Shown: one piece after another, positions 1 to 9,230 of the stretch
Layout: each line of letters opens with the position of its first letter
How positions within the stretch are numbered: the first letter of the stretch is position 1
NCBI GenBank assembly: GCA_027490665.1
Contig: JAIXXP010000034.1
Location: forward strand, 1 to 64,000
DNA: 64,000 bases
Origin: Cryomorphaceae bacterium
Lineage (GTDB): Bacteria > Bacteroidota > Bacteroidia > Flavobacteriales_D > Crocinitomicaceae
Direction of reading: 5' to 3'
Notes under the pieces: model-generated
Told to the model about the DNA's origin: nothing
Seen by the model: only the letters and a program-made list of their open reading frames with translations
Database searches by the model: none
Translations under genes and position numbers: made by a program

Positions 1-50
1 AAGGTACTTACTGGTCATGTGAATTTACTTCGCTAGTTTTCAGAAAACCC

Positions 51-58
51 TAACTTTG
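51..58 (+). promoter_or_regulatory. -7 promoter box of the flippase gene
   Basis: TAACTTTG matches the Bacteroidota -7 consensus TAnnTTTG and lies 19 bases before the ATG at 78. I see no clear -33 TTG at the right distance. Inferred from the motif only. Confidence 0.5.
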
Positions 59-77
59 GCCTGACCTACTCGGGCAC

Positions 78-1553
78 ATGAAAGAACGTAGTTTTTATTC
101 TAATCTTTTCTTTTCACTAGGACTAAACCTCCTTGTGAAGCCCATCTCTATTTTTGCAATCGACGCCGCTGTGCAAAATATTGTGGGACAGCAATACGGT
201 ATATACTTCGCGTTTTTCAACTTTAGTCTCATCATTTCAATCGTATTTGATTTTGGTGTCAACAACTACAGTACCCGGCTCAGTGCCCAAAACTTACCAG
301 AAGCCAAAAAGATATTTTCGACTATCCTTGGCCTGCGATTTTTATTAATGCTCGGTTATCTTGCGGGAATTGGTCTTCTCAAAGTATTTATTACACTCTC
401 CTGGACCGAATACAGGCTCATTCTATTGCTGGGTCTGAACCAATTTTTAATTGCAAACATTTCCTTTTTTCGGAGCTACTTTGCGGGTCTTCAGCGTTTT
501 CGAATAGATGCCTTTTTGAGTGTTCTAGATCGGTTGCTGCTCATCATTTCTGTCGGCTACATCATTTACGTTTATCCTGATGGTTTCAAGCTGATTGATA
601 TTGAATCTTATAGTATTTATCAATTCATGTGCTATGCACTGAGCTTTATCGTTGCCGGAAGTTTAGCGATCTACTTCATTAAACCCAAGTTGGAATGGCC
701 ACGCCTAAGTGAGCTTTTACCTGTCGTGAAAAAATCACTTCCTTTTGCGTTGCTCATCGTCCTGATGATGCTCTATACCCGCTTGGATGCACTCTTGCTC
801 CTACACTTTTCTGTAAATGGCCAACAAGAAGCTGCCTATTATGCGCAAGCTTTTCGCTTGATTGATGCACTATATATGTTTGCTATGGTTTTTGCAGGGC
901 TCCTCTTTCCGATGTTTGCCAAAATGCTCAAAGAAAATCCATCGGCAATTGCCCCTTTAGTAAGCCAAGCGAGTAAACTACTTCTTGGGTCGAGTTTAGC
1001 TTTTATTGTTTTTAGCCTATTACGTGGTGGTCTTTTAATTGATCTGATTTATAGCGATACATCCGTAGACAGCGGTGGCATATTGTTTCTTTTGAGCATC
1101 GCTTTTTTTGGAATGGCATCTAACCTTATTTATGGGTCCTTACTCACGGCAAATGGATCGTTAAAGGTGTTGAATATCATTTCATTTGTTGGTTTTTTAG
1201 TCAATTTAAGTTTGAATTTGGTTTTAATTCCCAAAGTGCTCAATGGGGGAGCAGTTATTGCCGCAGGGGTAGCGGCACTCACGCAAATTCTTGTTGCCTT
1301 GGCGCAAGCAATTTATTGTAAACGCTTGTTCGCTTTGCCATTTATTGATCGCCACTTTTATAGATATGCCTTGCTCGTTTTTGCCTTGGTGTTTTGGTTT
1401 GTTGTTGTTGATTGGACTCCCGTAGGTTATGTATATGGTAACTTTATCCTGTTGTTTGATTTTTTAGCCACAATCTTCTTGCTTTTTGCTTTTAAATTAA
1501 TAGACGTCAAGGAGCTCATTTCGCTTGTTCAAAAACGCAGTAAAACGCAATAA
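78..1553 (+). CDS. Polysaccharide flippase (Wzx/MOP superfamily)
   Basis: A 491-residue, almost entirely hydrophobic protein with about 12-14 predicted membrane segments and short polar loops. This is the size and pattern of the oligosaccharide flippases of the MOP superfamily (Wzx, RfbX), which move undecaprenyl-linked repeat units across the inner membrane. An early loop (about residues 35-70) has the family-like pattern of a glycine-rich turn, then GVNNYSTR. It is followed by a Wzz-like gene (62-base gap) and an O-antigen ligase gene on the same strand, which supports a surface-polysaccharide role. No glycosyltransferases are visible beside it, so the repeat-unit genes must lie upstream of the window or elsewhere. 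Class is fairly sure; substrate unknown. Confidence 0.85.
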   Translation: MKERSFYSNLFFSLGLNLLVKPISIFAIDAAVQNIVGQQYGIYFAFFNFSLIISIVFDFGVNNYSTRLSAQNLPEAKKIFSTILGLRFLLMLGYLAGIGLLKVFITLSWTEYRLILLLGLNQFLIANISFFRSYFAGLQRFRIDAFLSVLDRLLLIISVGYIIYVYPDGFKLIDIESYSIYQFMCYALSFIVAGSLAIYFIKPKLEWPRLSELLPVVKKSLPFALLIVLMMLYTRLDALLLLHFSVNGQQEAAYYAQAFRLIDALYMFAMVFAGLLFPMFAKMLKENPSAIAPLVSQASKLLLGSSLAFIVFSLLRGGLLIDLIYSDTSVDSGGILFLLSIAFFGMASNLIYGSLLTANGSLKVLNIISFVGFLVNLSLNLVLIPKVLNGGAVIAAGVAALTQILVALAQAIYCKRLFALPFIDRHFYRYALLVFALVFWFVVVDWTPVGYVYGNFILLFDFLATIFLLFAFKLIDVKELISLVQKRSKTQ

Positions 1554-1578
1554 ATATGGATTTTTGGAGTTAATGTCA

Positions 1579-1586
1579 TAGCTTTG
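1579..1586 (+). promoter_or_regulatory. -7 promoter box of the Wzz-like gene
   Basis: TAGCTTTG fits TAnnTTTG, 29 bases before the ATG at 1616. It suggests that the wzz-ligase pair can be transcribed independently of the flippase gene. Confidence 0.45.
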
Positions 1587-1615
1587 AAAAAAATTAGCGC
1601 CAGCAAGTAAGACCT

Positions 1616-2608
1616 ATGGAAAACAATAACCTCTCAGACCAACGCAACGCCTTATTAATTTTTCTTTGGAATCAACGCAAAGCACTGGTGCTCTTTACAA
1701 GCGCAGCCGCCGTCATCTCCATCATTGTCGCTTTTCTGATAACCCCATTATATCTATCGACTGCAATTGTATTTCCTGCAGCATCGAGTAATGTCTCCTT
1801 CTCTGAGCAGCGAAATGTTAAAGCTGCAGCCATGGACTTCGGAGAAGAAGAACAAGCCGAACAACTTGTTCAGATTTTATCTTCATCGCGCATCAGAGAC
1901 CGCATAGTTAAAAAGTACGACCTCATGCAGGACTACGAGATCTCCAAAACAGATCCAAACAAATACTACAAACTCAATAAAGCCTACAACGAACACTTCA
2001 CTTTCGGGCGCACACGCTACGGCTCCATTCAAATCGATGTGCTCGACGAAAACCCAAAGCAAGCCGCTGCCATGGCTAATGATATCGTAGACCTCATCGA
2101 TACCATCAAAAACGAAATGATCCGCGAACGCACCATTCCAGCATTTCAGATCAATTTGCGCAAAAAACAACAAATGGAAAAAGAGCGCGACTCTATCCTA
2201 CAGCGCCTAGAAGATCTTGCAAAATTGGGTGTCTTGCCCAATGATACGCGTGCAACACTTTATCAGGCCTTGGTAGATGCCAAAAACCCTCAAGAAAAAG
2301 AAGAACTTCGTAAAAAAATTGAAGCTAACAGCAAGTATGGCTCTGTTTATGACGGTTTAGAATACCAACGCAACGAAAAAATCGTCAAAATTGAAGATTT
2401 CAAAGTGTCTTACGAACAAGCTGAATCCGATGCAAATGCCAATTTCAATCACAAATTTGTAGTGGAAAGAGCTGTTGTTGCAGACCGCAAAGAAAAACCA
2501 AAGCGCATGATTATTGTATTGGTTGCAACTGTAGGCGGGTTTTTATTCGGCTTGTTTTTCTTGCTGATCAGACAACGCATCAAAGAACTTCAGCAGAACG
2601 CCGCATAA
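1616..2608 (+). CDS. Polysaccharide chain-length determinant, Wzz/GumC family
   Basis: A 330-residue protein with the Wzz topology: an N-terminal membrane segment (about residues 28-50), a large periplasmic region rich in charged helices, and a C-terminal membrane segment (about 297-318) followed by a short basic tail. Such proteins set the chain length of O-antigen or exopolysaccharide during Wzy-dependent polymerisation. The tyrosine-kinase domain of Wzc/GumC fusions is absent. The gene sits between a flippase and a ligase/polymerase-like gene, with a 7-base gap to the latter, which fits this role. The periplasmic part is strongly charged and is probably a coiled coil (about residues 165-275). 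Confidence 0.85.
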   Translation: MENNNLSDQRNALLIFLWNQRKALVLFTSAAAVISIIVAFLITPLYLSTAIVFPAASSNVSFSEQRNVKAAAMDFGEEEQAEQLVQILSSSRIRDRIVKKYDLMQDYEISKTDPNKYYKLNKAYNEHFTFGRTRYGSIQIDVLDENPKQAAAMANDIVDLIDTIKNEMIRERTIPAFQINLRKKQQMEKERDSILQRLEDLAKLGVLPNDTRATLYQALVDAKNPQEKEELRKKIEANSKYGSVYDGLEYQRNEKIVKIEDFKVSYEQAESDANANFNHKFVVERAVVADRKEKPKRMIIVLVATVGGFLFGLFFLLIRQRIKELQQNAA

Positions 2609-2615
2609 GGTTCAC

Positions 2616-3986
2616 ATGACCGACCCTACTGTTTATTCCCTAATTCCTGTTGGCTTATTAGCCATTTATTACGCTATTTTTCAGACCGAGAAGCTATTCT
2701 TAAGTTTGGCCTTTCTGACGCCATTATCTTTCAATATCGAAGAATACACCAGTAGTTTTGGACTATTTGTACCAACAGAGCCCTTGCTTTTTGGACTCAT
2801 GATCTTACTGAGCGCCTTTCAAATTAAAAAAGCCTTTCTCCCTCAACATATTTGGCGCAGCCCTCTTATTTGGACCATCCTAATTTACATCCTTTGGATG
2901 TTGCTATCTGCTATTACGAGCAGTCATCCGGTGGTTTCTTTTAAGTTCATTCTAGCCAGACTTTGGTTTATTGTACCTGTCTTATTTTTTGGTACTTACT
3001 TCTTTCAGAAACGCAGCAACCGAATTGCCTTCATTTGGCTATTTATTGTGGCTACTGTTCTTGTGATCATTTACACGCTCATCCACCATTCTTTTTATGG
3101 TTTTGGCGAAAAAGAAGGGCACTGGGTAATGTCACCATTCTTCAAAGACCACACCATTTACGGTGCAATTGTAGCCCTAATTTTACCCCTTGCCGTAGGG
3201 CTTTATCTTTACAAAAAACACAATCCGTTGGTGCAAATGACGCTCATCAGTCTTATTGTTATTATTTTAATTGGCCTTGTGCTATCTTATACACGGGCTG
3301 CTTGGCTCAGTGTTTTAGGAAGTATTGGTCTTGCTGTTGTGCTCTACTACAAAATTTCTTGGAAACCTATTGCCGTATTAGCGGGGGTTGGGCTAGCCAT
3401 CGTATTCATCCGCTGGGATCAAATCCAGATGGAACTCGAGCGCAACAAATATGAACACACGACAGAAGCATTCGATGAACGCTTGCAAAGCGCCGCTAAT
3501 ATTTCCACAGATGCTTCAAACCTAGAGCGCATCAATCGCTGGAGTTGTGCCATTGCGATGTTCAAGGAGCGCCCCATCATGGGTTATGGGCCTGGAACCT
3601 ACGCTTTTGAGTACGCGCCGTTTCAGCGGCCTGAAAACCTAACTATTATTTCGACCAACTTTGGCGACATGGGCAACGCGCACAGTGAATATTTAGGCGC
3701 CTTAGCCGAGACCGGATTGATTGGTATGTTGAGCTTAATTGCGGTGGTTGCAGCTATCTTCTTTACAGGTATCACGTTGTACCATCGTTTGCCTAAAGAA
3801 AATAAAGAAGACCGTATTATTGTCTTAAGTACAATAATGGCACTAAGCACTTATTTTATCCATGCCTTTTTGAATAATTATTTAGACACGGACAAAGCGG
3901 CTGTTCCTATCTGGGGAATTTGCGCTATGTGGTTGGTCTACGAAAGCGAGCTGAGTCTTAGCGGCCAATCCAAAGAGAAGGGTTGA
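2616..3986 (+). CDS. O-antigen ligase / Wzy-type polymerase family membrane protein
   Basis: A 456-residue multi-spanning inner-membrane protein with about 10-12 hydrophobic helices and one large polar loop (about residues 270-370), as in the Wzy_C (O-antigen ligase, WaaL-like) family. The loop holds the family-typical stretch RPIMGYGPGTY and then NAHSEYLGALAETGLIG; the N-x-H-S-x-Y-L motif with the following ETG is characteristic. It either joins polysaccharide to lipid A-core or polymerises it. The two roles cannot be separated by sequence alone. Its last 29 bases overlap the 3' end of the convergent envC-like gene, so the two transcripts are complementary at their ends. Confidence 0.85.
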   Translation: MTDPTVYSLIPVGLLAIYYAIFQTEKLFLSLAFLTPLSFNIEEYTSSFGLFVPTEPLLFGLMILLSAFQIKKAFLPQHIWRSPLIWTILIYILWMLLSAITSSHPVVSFKFILARLWFIVPVLFFGTYFFQKRSNRIAFIWLFIVATVLVIIYTLIHHSFYGFGEKEGHWVMSPFFKDHTIYGAIVALILPLAVGLYLYKKHNPLVQMTLISLIVIILIGLVLSYTRAAWLSVLGSIGLAVVLYYKISWKPIAVLAGVGLAIVFIRWDQIQMELERNKYEHTTEAFDERLQSAANISTDASNLERINRWSCAIAMFKERPIMGYGPGTYAFEYAPFQRPENLTIISTNFGDMGNAHSEYLGALAETGLIGMLSLIAVVAAIFFTGITLYHRLPKENKEDRIIVLSTIMALSTYFIHAFLNNYLDTDKAAVPIWGICAMWLVYESELSLSGQSKEKG

Positions 3987-5274
3987 GCGTAACAGGATTC
4001 ACGCCAACTACCTGATGTACTTCAAAGTGGCAAACGGAAACTCCGCCATCATTAAGCAAAGTTCCGATTGCTTGCTTAGTGGATACTTTCGATCCAACAC
4101 CTACAAAAGTTTCAGCAAGATTTCCGTAAACTGTGCGGTAGGCCCCATGCTTAATAATAACCACTTTACCCGCGCCAGGCACAGAAAAAACGGTAGTCAC
4201 CTCGCCTTCAAATACTGCGCGTACCTTTGAACCTTTATTACAAGTAATGTCGATGCCATTGTTATTCCACTCTACACCACTTAATGTAGGATGGTAGTTG
4301 CGGCCGAATCTTTCCGTTACACTACCGTTATCAACTGGCCAAGGCAAACGACCTCGGTTAGTTTCAAAACTCTTGCCTATAGCAGCGCCTTCTGTAGAAA
4401 TAGGGCTTGCCACCACTTTAGGCGCAGCTGTTGTAGTGGTTTTTGGGGCAGTAGTGGTGGTGCCTGTGGTGTTTTTGGTAGTGGGCTTTGGAGCAGGTTT
4501 AGGTGCTGCTTTGGCGAGTTCAGCCTGACGCGCAGCTTCACGTGCTTGTTCTTTGGCGATATCAGCCCTGATTGCGGCATCAATCTGTTTTTTGAGCTGT
4601 AACTTTTTGCGCTCGTCTTCTTTGAGCTGCGCTACTAGGGCCTGCTCTTCTTTCTTGAACTTTTGATAAGACTTTTCCTTTTTTGTTTTGTCTTTCTCAA
4701 TAAGTTGACGTTCTTGTTGCTTCTCGACTAACGCCTGTTGCTTGATTTGCTTTTCAGCGTCAATTTGATTGATTTCTTTAAAGATCAACTGTTGGTGTTG
4801 TTGGATGAGCGCCGCTTGCTTGCGTTGTACAGCTGCTACTTTTTTGAGGTAACGATTGCGGCGCAAGGCTTCATTGTAGTCAGCTGAAGCCAACAGGTAC
4901 ATTACTTTGTTGTAGTTTCCGCGGTGTTTGTAGGCATACAAAAACATTTTACGGTATTGCTGCTTGAGCTGGGAAAGTTTGGAGCGCAAACGCTTGATTT
5001 CAATTTTCTTCTGAACGATTTTCATTTCGGCACTGCGAACTTGGTTGTCGAAGAGATTAACCAAAGCTTCGCGGCTGCGGATTTGATTTTCAATAAGACG
5101 GATTTCATTGAGCGAGGCCTGGCTGTTGTTCTTGACCTTGTTCAATAATTTTTTGGTATTTGAGATGCGTTTCTCTAATTTTTGTTGTTCGCGCTTGAGC
5201 TGGTTTTGATCTTGTTGAGCGTAAGCCTGTTGCGCCAAACACAAAAGCAAAAGGAGTCTAATCACATTTTTCAT
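3958..5274 (-). CDS. envC: EnvC-like murein hydrolase activator (coiled coil plus degenerate LytM/M23 domain)
   Basis: A 438-residue exported protein with a signal peptide (residues 1-20), a long coiled coil (about 22-245), a low-complexity Ala/Pro/Thr/Lys linker (about 245-290) and a C-terminal LytM domain (about 310-438). EnvC-type proteins activate cell-wall amidases at division and are not themselves hydrolases. Here the zinc-binding His before GIDI is replaced by Asn (about residues 336-341), and the usual YxHL catalytic His is Asn in YGNL, although HFEVH near the end is kept. Both losses agree with an activator. It is the last gene of the dut-to-envC operon, overlapping the DUF4292 gene by 17 bases. 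Confidence 0.85.
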   Translation of the reverse strand: MKNVIRLLLLLCLAQQAYAQQDQNQLKREQQKLEKRISNTKKLLNKVKNNSQASLNEIRLIENQIRSREALVNLFDNQVRSAEMKIVQKKIEIKRLRSKLSQLKQQYRKMFLYAYKHRGNYNKVMYLLASADYNEALRRNRYLKKVAAVQRKQAALIQQHQQLIFKEINQIDAEKQIKQQALVEKQQERQLIEKDKTKKEKSYQKFKKEEQALVAQLKEDERKKLQLKKQIDAAIRADIAKEQAREAARQAELAKAAPKPAPKPTTKNTTGTTTTAPKTTTTAAPKVVASPISTEGAAIGKSFETNRGRLPWPVDNGSVTERFGRNYHPTLSGVEWNNNGIDITCNKGSKVRAVFEGEVTTVFSVPGAGKVVIIKHGAYRTVYGNLAETFVGVGSKVSTKQAIGTLLNDGGVSVCHFEVHQVVGVNPVTLNPSLWIGR

Positions 5275-6094
5275 AGCTATCTGGAATGACGATGATTAAT
5301 TCTTGGGGTTCATTGACTTCTACGCGTTCATAGTTTAAAGTAAGTAACAACGCTTTTTTCGGTGTTCGGATATTGATCTCCACTTTAGCGGGTAAATCAA
5401 AGCCGTCCACTACTTGTCTTTCCAAATACACAACGCTCACCTCCGTGGCGTCTTCCAAACTCCAGATGCGCGTTTGCTTGAGTGCTTTGGCGTCGTTTGT
5501 AAGGTGGTATTGGATCATGAGGTCGTCTTTTTGTTTGCGATCCGGTTTTTTGCGATCGCGCTTTTTGTGCGTAGACACGCTGTAATGAAAAGGATCGTTG
5601 TCTACAAAATACTTTTGGGTCAGTTGGTAATCTAGGGGTTTGCCGTAAATGATTTCTTCGATGTTCTCGTAGGAAAAATCGACGCCAAACAATTCTTTTA
5701 AATAGTCTAGTGAAGCAATTGTGTAACAGCGGTCGCGTTTGTTGACAACGCTGAGGGTGTCTTGGGTTACAAGTGCTGTAACGACAGGAATCTTTGCGTA
5801 GGTGATAATGGCCGAAACAGCACTATCGCTTACGATTTTGATGGATGTTTTGAGCGATATTTCGTTTTCTTCAGCAGGTTTGCTTAAATCTTTATAGGTA
5901 ACGGTGAGTTTGCTATAAAAGGTTTTGGGCTCTATACCCGACAAGCTATCGATGCGGTCTATAAGCTCTTTATCTTTGAGCTTTGGTAATTTATCACTGG
6001 TACCTTCTTGCACGACAACTTCAGAAGTCTTGCAGGCGTTCAAACCCAAGAATAAGCAGCCAAAAAGGAGTGAATTAATAAGGATTTTGTACAT
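5258..6094 (-). CDS. DUF4292 envelope lipoprotein
   Basis: I start this gene at the ATG at 6094 because the protein then begins with a lipoprotein signal ending in LGLNAC (lipidated Cys21); upstream in-frame codons would bury that signal. It has 278 residues. The body resembles DUF4292, a Bacteroidota family; from memory it has a LolA/LolB-like fold, which I cannot confirm here. It starts 20 bases inside the end of the TPR lipoprotein gene and overlaps envC by 17 bases, so translation is probably coupled. A role in lipoprotein or envelope traffic is plausible but inferred. Confidence 0.75.
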   Translation of the reverse strand: MYKILINSLLFGCLFLGLNACKTSEVVVQEGTSDKLPKLKDKELIDRIDSLSGIEPKTFYSKLTVTYKDLSKPAEENEISLKTSIKIVSDSAVSAIITYAKIPVVTALVTQDTLSVVNKRDRCYTIASLDYLKELFGVDFSYENIEEIIYGKPLDYQLTQKYFVDNDPFHYSVSTHKKRDRKKPDRKQKDDLMIQYHLTNDAKALKQTRIWSLEDATEVSVVYLERQVVDGFDLPAKVEINIRTPKKALLLTLNYERVEVNEPQELIIVIPDSYEKCD

Positions 6095-7775
6095 AGCTTT
6101 TTTGGGTGATTTTCTCGGTAAGAACAATACTTCCTTCTCCATAAGTAAGGGCCTTTTGCCAACAAGAAATAGCTTCTTGAAGCTGACCTAATTTAAAATA
6201 GACATCGCCGAGCAGTTCTTGATAAACAGCACTCTGAACGAATTTTGGATCTTGGATTTTTAAAAGCCAATCGCGTGCAACACCGAATTTTTCCAATTGG
6301 AAAGAAGAATAGGCCATTTCAAATAAAGAACGTGGATTACCACCAAATTGATTGGCGATTTCCGCTAAGCGCTCGTTGGTTTTAGTTGGCTCCATTTGAT
6401 ATTTAGCAAGCTCATGTAAGTAATTCAATTCAACCAATAAATTACCCTGGCTGATTGCCATGGCTTCTTTAAAAAGGGCAAGGGCCTTGTCGTTGTTTTT
6501 TTGACCCAACGTTGCCACTGCTATCTGACAAATTACTTCAGCAAGGAGTGCGTTGTCTTTGATCAAGACCGATTTGGCTGTTTCGAGGCTTTCGATGGCC
6601 GCTGCAAAAGCCCCACTGCGGTTCAGGGTCAGGCCTTTGAAGAAGAAAGGAAGTGCTTGGCTCGGGAAGAGTTCTGCACAGGCTGAGGCGTCTTTTTGGA
6701 GCTCAGACCAGCGGCCTTGTTCAAATTCTAAAATGAGCACTTGACTCCAGACTGGGTACAAATTAGGGTCGCAGCGCAATGTTTGACGGTAGTTGTTGAT
6801 GGCTGCATTTGGCTGCCCAGCTACATAATAGTAGTCGCCGGCAATAGAATGCGACTTGGCCTCATTTGGAAATGTTTGGGTCATGTACTGAACAAGTGGC
6901 TCCAATTTAGGGTCTGGCGCTGCCTGTTTGTTTTCATTGACCAACATGATCAAAATATTCATTTTCTGATCTAGGCTTGGGCCTTCAGCTAAAATACCTC
7001 TATGTAAGAACTTTTTGCCTTCGTCTATTTTACCAGTGCGGTAGAGCATTTCGCCATACATCAAGAGGGCAACTCCATTATTTGGATCGGCTTCAACGAG
7101 ATCTTTGAGCAAGCCAAAACCTGCCGAATAGTCTTGAATTCTGAAATAATGATCGACTAAATTGGCTAGAATACTTGGTTCAGAAGGGAAGTTGATTCTT
7201 GCTGCTTCGAGCAGTTCCACACTTTCTTTTGACTTACCCATTTGTTGAAGTAAGCGAAACTTTTCCAAAACGGTGCTTGGGTTTTCGCCAAGTTGTTGCT
7301 CCATTTTTACTATCAGGGCAAGGGACTTATTTGGTTTCTGTAAGTCATCATAACACTTTAGTGCGCCACTGTAATAATCAATGTTTTTAGGATCAGCTTT
7401 TAACAAACCTTCAAATACGGTAGCTGCCTCTTGTGCTTTTCCTAATTGTTGGTACATAAACGCCAACTCGCGTTTGTAATGTAAGTTTTTAGGATCAAGT
7501 TTGGCTGCTTGTTCGGTATGGAAGGCTGCTTCTTCATAACGATCTTGCTTCAGGTAGGACTGAAAAAGCGCATAATGTACAGCTGCATCGTTGGGTTGTT
7601 TGACCAAGCAAGCCTTGAAATCAGAGATTGCAGCCTCATGTTGTTCATTGAGCATGTAGCGCACCCCGCTGTGAAACTGCCGAATATATGCTGGATCTTG
7701 GGTTGCCGCAACTGGTTCGTGCATTTTACACGAAGCCAAAGCAAGCAAAAGAAGGGCGTAAAAGAGCTTATTCAT
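6075..7775 (-). CDS. TPR-repeat outer-membrane lipoprotein
   Basis: With the ATG at 7775 the product is 566 residues and begins with a lipoprotein signal ending in LALASC (Cys16). An ATG 18 bases upstream would add six residues and spoil the signal. The rest is a solenoid of tetratricopeptide repeats, with recurring patterns such as AAxHYALFQSYLKQDRYEEA and a final LLGDVYFKLGQLQEAI. It is probably a scaffold on the periplasmic side of a membrane. The start overlaps the stop of the nucleotidyltransferase gene by 8 bases. In other Bacteroidota the same gene order dut-nucleotidyltransferase-TPR-DUF4292-envC is common; the shared function is not known to me. Confidence 0.8.
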   Translation of the reverse strand: MNKLFYALLLLALASCKMHEPVAATQDPAYIRQFHSGVRYMLNEQHEAAISDFKACLVKQPNDAAVHYALFQSYLKQDRYEEAAFHTEQAAKLDPKNLHYKRELAFMYQQLGKAQEAATVFEGLLKADPKNIDYYSGALKCYDDLQKPNKSLALIVKMEQQLGENPSTVLEKFRLLQQMGKSKESVELLEAARINFPSEPSILANLVDHYFRIQDYSAGFGLLKDLVEADPNNGVALLMYGEMLYRTGKIDEGKKFLHRGILAEGPSLDQKMNILIMLVNENKQAAPDPKLEPLVQYMTQTFPNEAKSHSIAGDYYYVAGQPNAAINNYRQTLRCDPNLYPVWSQVLILEFEQGRWSELQKDASACAELFPSQALPFFFKGLTLNRSGAFAAAIESLETAKSVLIKDNALLAEVICQIAVATLGQKNNDKALALFKEAMAISQGNLLVELNYLHELAKYQMEPTKTNERLAEIANQFGGNPRSLFEMAYSSFQLEKFGVARDWLLKIQDPKFVQSAVYQELLGDVYFKLGQLQEAISCWQKALTYGEGSIVLTEKITQKSYVQNPY

Positions 7776-8775
7776 GTACACTGCTAAAATCACCCAGACT
7801 TAGATCTTTGGAACGGCCAACATATTGTGCATTGGAGCCAATCATGGCGTCAGCTAAATTGACGTCAGCTAACTTTGTTTGAGCACCCACAATACAATTT
7901 TTAATATTTGTATTGGTAACAACAGTGCCTTCACCTAGAGAAACATGCGGGCCTACAATAGATCTTTCGATGCGCACATTTGGGCCGATAAAACATGGTT
8001 GGATAATGACGCTATCCACAATATTCGATGAGAGTTGCTGTAAACGGTCTGCTTCGAGGTCGTGTTCGAGTACGCGCTGATTGGTTTGGACCGTCACTTC
8101 TTTGTTGCCGCAATCTAGCCATTCGTCTACGGTTCCGGGTTTAAAGGAAACCCCAGCTTCTGTGAGCCTGCGGAGGGCATCAGGGAGCTGGTATTCACCG
8201 CTTTTAATGACGGCGTTGTCGATGAGGTATTGGAGTTCTTGCTTGAGGCGTGCTCCGTCTTTAAAGTAATAGATGCCGATCATGGCTAGGTCAGAAACAA
8301 ACGTTTGGGGTTTCTCAACAAAATCGATGATTTCACCGTTGGCATTGAGCTTTACGACACCAAACGCGCTTGGATCTTCTATTTGCTTGACCCATAAAAT
8401 GCCTTCATCTTCTTTTGAAATTTTGAAATCGGCCTTAAAAAGCGTATCGGCAAAAGCAACCACTACTGGGCCGTCTAAGGCCTCGGCGGCGCAGAGTACT
8501 GCATGAGCAGTTCCCAACGCTTGCAATTGGTAATGAATGCTGCACTTAGCGCCAAGGCTCTCGGCAACTGCTAAAAGTTCCTTTTCCACAGCATCGCCAA
8601 ATTCACCTACCACAAAAGCGATTTCTTCAATAGGCTCGGCGCAAACCCGCGCGATATCGGCTACTAAGCGATGTACAATTGGCTTGCCGCCTACCGGAAC
8701 AAGTGGTTTGGGAATGGTGAGTGTATGGGGTCTGAGACGGCTGCCGCGACCCGCCATTGGGACAATTACTTTCAT
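7768..8775 (-). CDS. Sugar-phosphate nucleotidyltransferase (RmlA/GlmU-N-like) with left-handed beta-helix tail
   Basis: A 335-residue enzyme that activates a sugar phosphate with an NTP. The N-terminal Rossmann-like domain (1-235) has the signature MAGxGxRLRP, then PKPLVPVGGKP (Lys binds the phosphates), AFADTLF as the metal-binding Asp loop, and EKP around residue 155. The C-terminal part (about 255-335) has hexapeptide-like strands (IGPNVRIERSIVGPHVSLGEGT) as in GlmU and glucose-1-phosphate thymidylyl- or mannose-1-phosphate guanylyl-transferases. No acetyltransferase active site is evident. The sugar and base cannot be read from the sequence. It lies 7 bases downstream of dut. Confidence 0.85.
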   Translation of the reverse strand: MKVIVPMAGRGSRLRPHTLTIPKPLVPVGGKPIVHRLVADIARVCAEPIEEIAFVVGEFGDAVEKELLAVAESLGAKCSIHYQLQALGTAHAVLCAAEALDGPVVVAFADTLFKADFKISKEDEGILWVKQIEDPSAFGVVKLNANGEIIDFVEKPQTFVSDLAMIGIYYFKDGARLKQELQYLIDNAVIKSGEYQLPDALRRLTEAGVSFKPGTVDEWLDCGNKEVTVQTNQRVLEHDLEADRLQQLSSNIVDSVIIQPCFIGPNVRIERSIVGPHVSLGEGTVVTNTNIKNCIVGAQTKLADVNLADAMIGSNAQYVGRSKDLSLGDFSSVHE

Positions 8776-8782
8776 GATGCTA

Positions 8783-9226
8783 TTATTTCACACCTGTGCT
8801 GCCAAAACCACCTTCGCCGCGCTCCGAAGAGCCCAGTTCTTGGACTTGGATCAGGTTTACTTTTTCTACTTTACAAAAAACGAGTTGAGCGATGCGTTCG
8901 CCGTCGGTGATAGTGACGTCTTCGGCCGATAAATTGACAAGAATGATGCCAACTTCGCCGCGGTAATCGGCGTCAATGGTACCGGGTGTATTTAAAACTG
9001 TAATGCCTTTTTTCAAAGCCAAACCACTGCGCGGCCTTACCTGACATTCTAGACTTTGGTCCATTTCTAGAAAAATGCCCGTCGGCACCAAAGCGCGTTG
9101 CATGGGGGCTAAGGTGAGCGGAGCTTCTAGTACTGCGCGCACATCCATTCCGGAAGCGCCAGCTGTTTGATAAGAAGGTGCGTCATGGCGACTCTTGCTT
9201 ACTATTTTTACATCGTGCAAACTCAT
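8783..9226 (-). CDS. dut: dUTP diphosphatase
   Basis: A 147-residue trimeric dUTPase. The five conserved motifs are present in order: AGASGMDVRA (motif 1, with the metal Asp), RPRSGLALKKGI (2), NTPGTIDADYRGE (3, with the catalytic Asp and uracil-binding Tyr), GERIAQLVF (4) and the glycine-rich tail RGEGGFGSTG (5). It hydrolyses dUTP to dUMP and pyrophosphate, keeping uracil out of DNA. It is the first gene of the minus-strand envelope operon. A -7 box sits only four bases before the ATG, which suggests a leaderless transcript. Confidence 0.96.
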   Translation of the reverse strand: MSLHDVKIVSKSRHDAPSYQTAGASGMDVRAVLEAPLTLAPMQRALVPTGIFLEMDQSLECQVRPRSGLALKKGITVLNTPGTIDADYRGEVGIILVNLSAEDVTITDGERIAQLVFCKVEKVNLIQVQELGSSERGEGGFGSTGVK

Positions 9227-9230
9227 CTTC

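Noticed and set aside
4291-4602. Overlapping open frames on the plus strand within the envC-like gene
   Set aside because: They mirror the low-complexity Ala/Pro/Thr linker of the minus-strand gene; no start context or family resemblance supports them.
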